A stretch of 23,277 nucleotides of DNA from a virus. Shown piece by piece: positions 18,888-23,277 of this stretch (position 1 is the first letter of the stretch; every line of letters begins with the position of its first letter). The notes under the pieces were generated by a model that saw only the letters and a program-made list of their open reading frames with translations, did no database searches and had not been told where the DNA came from. Both the position numbers and the translations under genes were made by a program. The DNA is taken from the IMG/VR virus record IMGVR_UViG_3300042939_000604, positions 1 through 23,277 of that record. The stretch is one strand, 5' to 3'.

Positions 18888-21185
18888 ATGCCGATGAATC
18901 CCCGTCTCCTGCGTCCGACCGCCAGCGGATTCAATCCCCGCCAGATCAGCGGTCTGGCCTTGTGGCTGGACGGCGCGGACGCCTCGTCGCTGTACACCAC
19001 CGATGCCGGGCCGGTGACGGCGGTCAGTAGCCCGCTGGACATCAGCGGCAACTCCTGCCTTTGCTGGTATGACGCCTCCGACGCCGCCAGCATCACCAAA
19101 GACGGCAGCAATCTCGTCTCCCAGTGGAACGACAAGAGCGGCAACGCCCGTCACGCCACATCCAGCGGAAGCCTGCGGCCGACGCATGGAGGGTCACAGA
19201 ACGGCAGAACGGTGATGCAGTTCACCGGAACGCAAGGGCTGACGATCACTGGCAACTTCCTGCAACTTGAAAATGTGACGATGTTCGCTGTTGCGATGAA
19301 GAACATCGACCATTTCAGCGGCATCATCTCTTCGGCGCCAACAAACCCCGAAGACTCGCCCATTCTTGCGTTTTACAACACTACCATAGCGCTAGTAAAC
19401 AGACGATTTGTTATTCAGCAGGCAGCAGCGAATGGCGTATACCGGCTGATCTGCGGGCAAGCCATTGGCACTACACAGCGGGCTCATTTTGAGGGCGTGC
19501 AGGCGACTGACGGCGTGGCATCGGCTGCGCTTAACACTACGAACACCGTCACCAAGATCGGCCCGCTGCGCACATCAGGATCGTCTGGCCTAGACGGCAA
19601 CATCGCGGAGATCGTCTGCTATTCGGGGAATCTCTCCGCCGCCGACCGCGCTCGCGTCGAAGCCTACCTCGCCGCCAAGTGGGGCATCTCTGGCGTCCAC
19701 GCTCCCGCCACCGCGACGAACGATCCGGTGGGTGCATGGTTGGACAAGAGCGGCAACGCGAGGCACGTTACGCAATCGGTCAGCGGAAGCAGGCCGACGA
19801 TAAGTGCGACCAAGCAGAACGGGCGAAACGCTCTTGCGTTCAACGGTTCTTCGCAGAGTTTGTCTATCGCTTCGTACAACGCCGAAAATGGCCTGTCTGG
19901 ATTGACGCGATATGTGGTCGCGTCCATGAGCAGTGTGGGTTCAACTATTGCTACTAGGGTCTGGAACGGCGGCGGCGATGTCCTCTTTGCGACCGTCAGC
20001 AGCGAAATCCGGTTTGCGGCTGGGGCGAGCGCATATTCGGCAGTAGCGTCTACGAACTATGGGCTACTCACCAGCGGCACCAATATCATTGGGTCAGTCT
20101 ACGATGGCACTGCGGGAAGCGTGGCGGCAGGAATCAAGCCGTACTACAACGGCGCAGCGATCCCGCCTTCGTCCACCAGCGGAACCCTGCCGACAACGCT
20201 CCCTGGTGGAACACCCGGATTCTGGATTGGCAGCAACATCGGCGTGAACAGTTTCTGGCCCGGTCGCATTGTCGAATACATCTCGTATTCGCGGGCGTTA
20301 GGAAACGCAGAACGCCAGCGTTTGGAGCGCTACCTCGCCGCCAAGTGGGGCATCACCCTCGCCCCGCAGGTGAGCAACGCCGACGCCCAGGATTGGGTGA
20401 ACCGCGTGTACGCCAACGGCGGCACCGTCAGTTCATCGACGGCGGCGGCGGTCAACTCGTTCTGCGATGCCATCGACGCGGCCGGGATACGGGATCGGTT
20501 CTACAGGCTGTCGCTTTTCTGCGGTACGTCTGATGCCTCGCTCGTTGCCCCGCGCGTCCCGCTCTACAGAGGGCCTAGCCGCACCGGCACCCAATACGGA
20601 AACACCATCGACACCAACGTCTCCTTCGTCCAGGGCGACTACGCCGAGACAGGGGCAAGCGGTGGACTGACCAGCAACGGCAGTAAGCGACTGACAACTG
20701 GATTTAAGCCGACGGAACTCCCCAGCAGCGTCGGAGACACCCATATCGGCGCGTTCGCTTTTGCCCATACGCCGACCGCTGCAAATCACTGGATGATCGG
20801 GACGCGCGAAGGCACTAGCACAACGCTTTTTATGCGTAGCACAAACGTCTCTGGAGGAACCTGGGTAGTCAACAGCGGCTCGGCGATTTCCCACGCATAC
20901 GGCGGCCAGCACCCAGCCGCGCTTTATCTCGCCAGCCGGCGCACCACAACCGACCTGGAGTTGTACGAAAACACAACCTCTCGCGGCACCAGTTCGTCAA
21001 CATCCAGCGTTACTCCGTATGACGGCGACAACTGGGTGTTCAGCGTCAACAATCAGGGCAGTCCGGCGGGCGGCTTCCCGTTCCGACTGGGTGGATACAC
21101 GCTTGGCATCGGGATGACGAGCGGACAAGTGGCGTCCCTGTCTGCGGCGTGGGCAGCATTCAATACCGCATTGAGTCGTACATGA
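18888..21185 (+). CDS. Large fibre protein with two LamG/concanavalin-like modules, 765 aa
   Basis: Each module starts with a WLD/WYD plus DKSGNARHxTxS strand and ends with a helix and AxxYLAAKWGI. Module one runs about 10-270: ISGLALWLDGADASSLYTTD, then a second WYDASDAASITKDGSNLVSQ, QWNDKSGNARHATSSG, ending DRARVEAYLAAKWGISG. Module two runs about 270-490 (VGAWLDKSGNARHVTQSVSG, ending ERQRLERYLAAKWGITL). A third, different domain follows (VNRVYANGGTVSSSTAAAVN, then SFVQGDYAETGASGGLTSNG, to the end). Such LamG-like folds bind sugars, so it is probably the receptor-binding protein. The duplicated WLD/WYD start and the truncated start of module two suggest domain exchange. No ribosome site precedes the ATG at 18888. 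Codon use is less GC-rich than that of the head genes. Confidence 0.78.
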   Translation: MPMNPRLLRPTASGFNPRQISGLALWLDGADASSLYTTDAGPVTAVSSPLDISGNSCLCWYDASDAASITKDGSNLVSQWNDKSGNARHATSSGSLRPTHGGSQNGRTVMQFTGTQGLTITGNFLQLENVTMFAVAMKNIDHFSGIISSAPTNPEDSPILAFYNTTIALVNRRFVIQQAAANGVYRLICGQAIGTTQRAHFEGVQATDGVASAALNTTNTVTKIGPLRTSGSSGLDGNIAEIVCYSGNLSAADRARVEAYLAAKWGISGVHAPATATNDPVGAWLDKSGNARHVTQSVSGSRPTISATKQNGRNALAFNGSSQSLSIASYNAENGLSGLTRYVVASMSSVGSTIATRVWNGGGDVLFATVSSEIRFAAGASAYSAVASTNYGLLTSGTNIIGSVYDGTAGSVAAGIKPYYNGAAIPPSSTSGTLPTTLPGGTPGFWIGSNIGVNSFWPGRIVEYISYSRALGNAERQRLERYLAAKWGITLAPQVSNADAQDWVNRVYANGGTVSSSTAAAVNSFCDAIDAAGIRDRFYRLSLFCGTSDASLVAPRVPLYRGPSRTGTQYGNTIDTNVSFVQGDYAETGASGGLTSNGSKRLTTGFKPTELPSSVGDTHIGAFAFAHTPTAANHWMIGTREGTSTTLFMRSTNVSGGTWVVNSGSAISHAYGGQHPAALYLASRRTTTDLELYENTTSRGTSSSTSSVTPYDGDNWVFSVNNQGSPAGGFPFRLGGYTLGIGMTSGQVASLSAAWAAFNTALSRT

Positions 21186-21493
21186 CGCTCGCAGACGTGC
21201 CGCTACCGATTAGTTACGCCGCATCTCGGCAGTATGCGCTGGTATTTACTCCGCAGTTGGCGCAGCGGCTGGCGGAACTACACGCAGAACATGGGAGGCC
21301 CGACTGTGTGGCTGAGCCGCTCGCACTAGTGGACGGCCGGTACATGATGTGTGCCGATCTGCTCACGGCAACCGTGCCCGGCGGCTGGCTGCACGCCATG
21401 TGGGAGGCGGCAGACAAAGCGATCCTGTTGCCAGCGGTGGAGGTGATGCCGATGGCAGACGCGGAAGCCCTGCGGGTTCCGTCTCCGCTCTGA
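21182..21493 (+). CDS. Small hypothetical protein, 103 aa
   Basis: The ATG at 21182 overlaps the fibre stop by four bases (ATGA), so it is coupled to that gene and may be a fibre chaperone or accessory protein. The sequence MTLADVPLPISYAASRQYAL, VFTPQLAQRLAELHAEHGRP, then LALVDGRYMMCADLLTATVP, GGWLHAMWEAADKAILLPAV has one helix and several short strands. No family is recognised. No membrane segment or signal is visible. Confidence 0.6.
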   Translation: MTLADVPLPISYAASRQYALVFTPQLAQRLAELHAEHGRPDCVAEPLALVDGRYMMCADLLTATVPGGWLHAMWEAADKAILLPAVEVMPMADAEALRVPSPL

Positions 21494-21516
21494 CGCTAGA
21501 CGCACAATGTGACGCC
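21491..21516 (+). repeat. Copy 1 of a 26-bp post-stop repeat
   Basis: TGACGCTAGACGCACAATGT followed by GACGCC starts exactly at the stop codon of the 103-aa gene. It matches the sequence at 21882-21907 at 21 of 26 positions, including both TGACGC ends. Confidence 0.6.
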
Positions 21517-21608
21517 GGAACTATCCGGCGATGCCGGATGGTTGGCCGAAACAGGCGTAGACTCGTTTGCCCAGCGGGGTACGATGGCGGGCGAAAGGAA
21601 GGTGACCC

Positions 21609-21884
21609 ATGATCTACAACGCAATCAAGCGGCGAGACAACCTCATCTCGGGGCTGCGCGACTCGCAGGAGTTTTTTTGCAACGCCATGAACAGGCAGCA
21701 TGGCAACCTCATCGACTGGATGCGGTGGCAGATTGAGAAGCGCGAGACGCGACTAGACACCATCGGTCTGATCGCAAAGGCAGGCGGCGAGCCGTTGGCC
21801 TCAGACGCCGCTAGGACAGCCGGCGAGGTGGCTGCGTTCCAGGCCGTGCTGGCGTACATTCACAACGGCTGGAAGGCCGAGTGA
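21609..21884 (+). CDS. Small hypothetical helical protein, 91 aa
   Basis: The ATG at 21609 is preceded by GGAAGGTGACCC, a good ribosome site. The product MIYNAIKRRDNLISGLRDSQ, EFFCNAMNRQHGNLIDWMRW, QIEKRETRLDTIGLIAKAGG, then TAGEVAAFQAVLAYIHNGWK is largely helical, with several Arg/Asn-rich turns. No known family. It is an independent small unit bounded by the two 26-bp post-stop repeats, which suggests that it is a movable accessory gene (moron). Confidence 0.6.
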   Translation: MIYNAIKRRDNLISGLRDSQEFFCNAMNRQHGNLIDWMRWQIEKRETRLDTIGLIAKAGGEPLASDAARTAGEVAAFQAVLAYIHNGWKAE

Positions 21885-21907
21885 CGCTAGAGGCGGAACC
21901 TGACGCC
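21882..21907 (+). repeat. Copy 2 of the 26-bp post-stop repeat
   Basis: TGACGCTAGAGGCGGAACCT followed by GACGCC begins at the stop codon of the 91-aa gene, in the same position as copy 1 relative to its gene. The pair brackets that gene. Confidence 0.6.
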
Positions 21908-21912
21908 ATAAC

Positions 21913-21962
21913 CGTATGCAAGAACCGACGAAAAACGTGTCGCATGCGATATGATTGGGGCG
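21913..21962 (+). ncRNA. Repeated structured intergenic element, copy 1
   Basis: A 50-bp block that recurs at 23070-23120. Shared features: CGTATGC, then GACGAAAAACGT, a hairpin with a 6-base loop, and TTGGGG(G)CG. Here the hairpin is AAACGTGTC (21933-21941) with GATATGATT (21948-21956), eight pairs of nine if G-U pairs are allowed. The copies differ at paired positions, but pairing is kept, which favours an RNA structure. It lies 130 bases before the gene at 22093. Confidence 0.6.
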
Positions 21963-22014
21963 TTGCGGGACCGATGCCGGAAAGAAAAAGTACCCAGGAT
22001 TGGTAACAGCACAG

Positions 22015-22072
22015 CGATCCCGGCGGGCATCGATCTCACTGATAACGGGGTGACGAGAACCCGCCGGGGTCG
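22015..22072 (+). other. Large stem-loop in the leader of the gene at 22093
   Basis: CGATCCCGGCGGG (22015-22027) pairs with CCCGCCGGGGTCG (22060-22072): 13 pairs, one of them G-U, closing a 32-base loop that can itself form TCTC/GAGA and CAC/GTG pairs. It ends 20 bases before the ATG. It follows copy 1 of the repeated element, so the whole 21913-22072 stretch could be one structured leader. Confidence 0.6.
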
Positions 22073-22092
22073 TTCATTCTGGAAACTGGAAA

Positions 22093-22536
22093 ATGCCTGA
22101 CATCCTGGCCGATTACCGTGAGTGGCGTGACCAACAAGCCGCTCGCGTCAGCACCCATAGCGACCGCTGCCACATGTGGCACCGGGACTGCATGATCCAC
22201 CGGCTCGCGGCGGCGCTGGAGCGAGCGATTTCCGGTGCCGGAAAATCGGCCCCAGCAGCGAACACACCGCCCGAGCCGTCTCCTGTATGCGCTGGTTCTC
22301 ACGTTGCACTGCACCGCGTCGTCCGCGCGTTGCTGGACGGCGTGAACGCCCGATACGCCAAGAATCCTCGCGAGTGGACTTGCCCGCACATGCAGACCTT
22401 GGACGACATGACACAATCGGAGCCGCAGCCCACGCTCACCGACGAGGAGCGGGAGGCGGTGGAGTACTACATCGGCACCGGCGGCCCCGACGCGGTTGAC
22501 GCCACGCTGCGGACGCTGCTGGAGAGGACGAAATGA
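22093..22536 (+). CDS. Phage accessory protein with an LTDEEREA motif, 147 aa
   Basis: Start at ATG 22093; only a weak GGA stands upstream (CTGGAAA). The N-terminal part MPDILADYREWRDQQAARVS, HSDRCHMWHRDCMIHRLAAA, LERAI resembles phage accessory proteins with a DC-x-x-AAxxIERLR-type helix. A CAGSH...CPHM segment could bind metal. The C-terminus carries LTDEEREAVEYYIGTGGPDA. The same LTDEEREA block and a 25-bp identical DNA stretch occur in the next gene, with which it overlaps by four bases. The function is unknown. Confidence 0.6.
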   Translation: MPDILADYREWRDQQAARVSTHSDRCHMWHRDCMIHRLAAALERAISGAGKSAPAANTPPEPSPVCAGSHVALHRVVRALLDGVNARYAKNPREWTCPHMQTLDDMTQSEPQPTLTDEEREAVEYYIGTGGPDAVDATLRTLLERTK

Positions 22537-23051
22537 GCGACATCGCAACCCGCCTGCGGCAGACGCGGGCCGACATGATCGGCACGGCGGACGAGCAGCA
22601 CTACTGGGATTGCTACGACGCGGCGGCCGCGATCGAACGGCTGCGGCTCACCGACGAGGAGCGGGAGGCGATCTCCAGGGTGTACGATTTGCTGTGCGAC
22701 CGCGCCCGCGAATTGCAAAGCGCCACGCGGCTTGACGAGGCTCGCCCGCTGATTCAGTGGGCGAAGACACTGCAAGGTCTGTGGGAGCGGCTGTCGCCCG
22801 ACCGGCCAGAGGCTATCGCAGCGGGCGATACTGCGGCGCCACCCGAGCCTGCGATTCCGCCCGCGTGGCTGGCCCGAGCCTACTGGGTCGATCCCGCTGG
22901 CGGCCACCGCTACGGGTTTCCTCGCCTCTACGATCCCGCGACGGACGGCGATATGACCGAGTGGCTGATCGCGAGCGGCTACCCCGAGCATCTCGCCCGA
23001 CAGGAGTTGGCGTGTACGTTCACGGCCTGCACAGATAGTGGCGGAAAGTGA
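22533..23051 (+). CDS. Phage accessory protein, paralogue-like partner, 172 aa
   Basis: It is coupled to the preceding gene by an ATGA overlap. The start MSDIATRLRQTRADMIGTAD, then EQHYWDCYDAAAAIERLRLT, DEEREAISRVYDLLCDRARE is a pattern widespread in small phage proteins: DIATRLR, a short spacer, DCYDAAAAIERLR. After a helical region and a Pro-rich linker comes AWLARAYWVDPAGGHRYGFP and a Cys-containing end (ACTFTACTDSGGK). DNA identity with the upstream gene over 25 bp in the LTDEEREA block points to duplication or recombination. No biochemical role can be named. Confidence 0.62.
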   Translation: MSDIATRLRQTRADMIGTADEQHYWDCYDAAAAIERLRLTDEEREAISRVYDLLCDRARELQSATRLDEARPLIQWAKTLQGLWERLSPDRPEAIAAGDTAAPPEPAIPPAWLARAYWVDPAGGHRYGFPRLYDPATDGDMTEWLIASGYPEHLARQELACTFTACTDSGGK

Positions 23052-23069
23052 CAGTTTGTGTGCCCCAGG

Positions 23070-23120
23070 CGTATGCGAAAGGCGACGAAAAACGTATCTT
23101 TTGTGATACGTTTGGGGGCG
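23070..23120 (+). ncRNA. Repeated structured intergenic element, copy 2
   Basis: Partner of 21913-21962. Its hairpin is perfect: AAACGTATC (23090-23098) with GATACGTTT (23105-23113), loop TTTTGT. A second small palindrome TTTTCGCGAAAA follows at 23125-23136, and CACAGCGACC (23145-23154) matches CACAGCGATCC at 22010-22020, so similarity extends beyond the core. It lies 80 bases before the gene at 23200. Confidence 0.62.
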
Positions 23121-23199
23121 AGTGTTTTCGCGAAAAAACATGACACAGCGACCCGCTAGGCGGTAATGGAGAGACGGATTGCTGCGGTAAGATAGGGGT

Positions 23200-23277
23200 A
23201 TGAGCAGCCCTTCGCACGTCCAGCGGGAAATCGGCCAGGCCCTCGCCACTGAGCTGTCGGCCTACTCGTTCGCCGGG
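23200..23277 (+). CDS. Partial gene, 26 codons, running off the window
   Basis: ATG at 23200 with a weak upstream site (GATAGGGGT). The visible product is MSSPSHVQREIGQALATELS then AYSFAG, a helix with Gln/Glu/Arg. It could be the first tail or connector gene after the accessory cluster, but 26 residues do not allow assignment. It is preceded by structured element copy 2, so it probably begins a new transcript or translation unit. Confidence 0.5.
   Translation, partial: MSSPSHVQREIGQALATELSAYSFAG

Noticed and set aside
18888-21185. Diversity-generating retroelement target
   Set aside because: No reverse transcriptase or template repeat is visible in the window; the variability is better explained by domain exchange.

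Overview
The window is very GC-rich and looks like the left end and middle of a temperate tailed-phage genome integrated in, or derived from, a planctomycete-type host. The host assignment is an inference. It rests on the base composition, the style of the tail-fibre modules (repeated domains ending in a YLAAKWGI motif) and the fused protease/capsid gene; no ribosomal or housekeeping gene is present to confirm it.

Left arm, 1-1909, minus strand: a cluster of small accessory genes ending in the N-terminus of an ArdC-type antirestriction protein that runs off the edge. The first gene of the cluster and the ardC-like gene each have a sigma70-like promoter covered by the same 20-bp dyad, TTGTnnCCnnnnGGnnACAA. 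The two units are therefore probably co-regulated by one unidentified repressor. From 1910 to 2577 there is no gene, but there is an elaborate mosaic of 7-, 8-, 9- and 18-bp tandem repeats framed by inverted copies of a TATCGAAATACCCC-like motif.

Lysogeny region, 2578-4317: a secreted PDZ-like protein in an operon with a tyrosine integrase (minus strand), then a small Cro/C1-type HTH regulator (plus strand) that ends in a textbook intrinsic terminator. Just downstream is a TTGACA-17-TACAAC promoter with a repeated GTTGTCTGGC site, which starts the long rightward transcript.

Early region, 4497-10965, plus strand and tightly overlapping: small hypothetical genes, a phage-encoded CsrA homologue behind a terminator-like hairpin, a Sak4-like RecA-fold ATPase, an SSB-like protein with a DDDIPF tail, a Zn-ribbon protein, a GIY-YIG nuclease of different base composition, a DUF1376 replication initiator carrying iterons inside its gene (a lambda-like origin), a possible helicase loader, a LexA-type winged-helix protein and a RuvC-like resolvase.

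Late region, 10965-23277: terminase large subunit, a small membrane protein, a gpW-sized protein, lambda-type portal, prohead protease/major capsid fusion (with an internal start that has a perfect Shine-Dalgarno), DUF2190-type protein flanked by two very stable hairpins, a head-tail connector candidate, a collagen-like fibre and a large two-module LamG-like fibre. These are followed by small genes separated by two related intergenic elements that share a conserved RNA-type hairpin. No tail-tube, sheath or tape-measure gene is visible; the window ends a few codons into another gene.

The most unusual points are the phage csrA and its leader hairpin, the in-gene origin, the shared dyad operators on the left, the paired structured elements at 21913 and 23070, and the nested start within the protease/capsid fusion.
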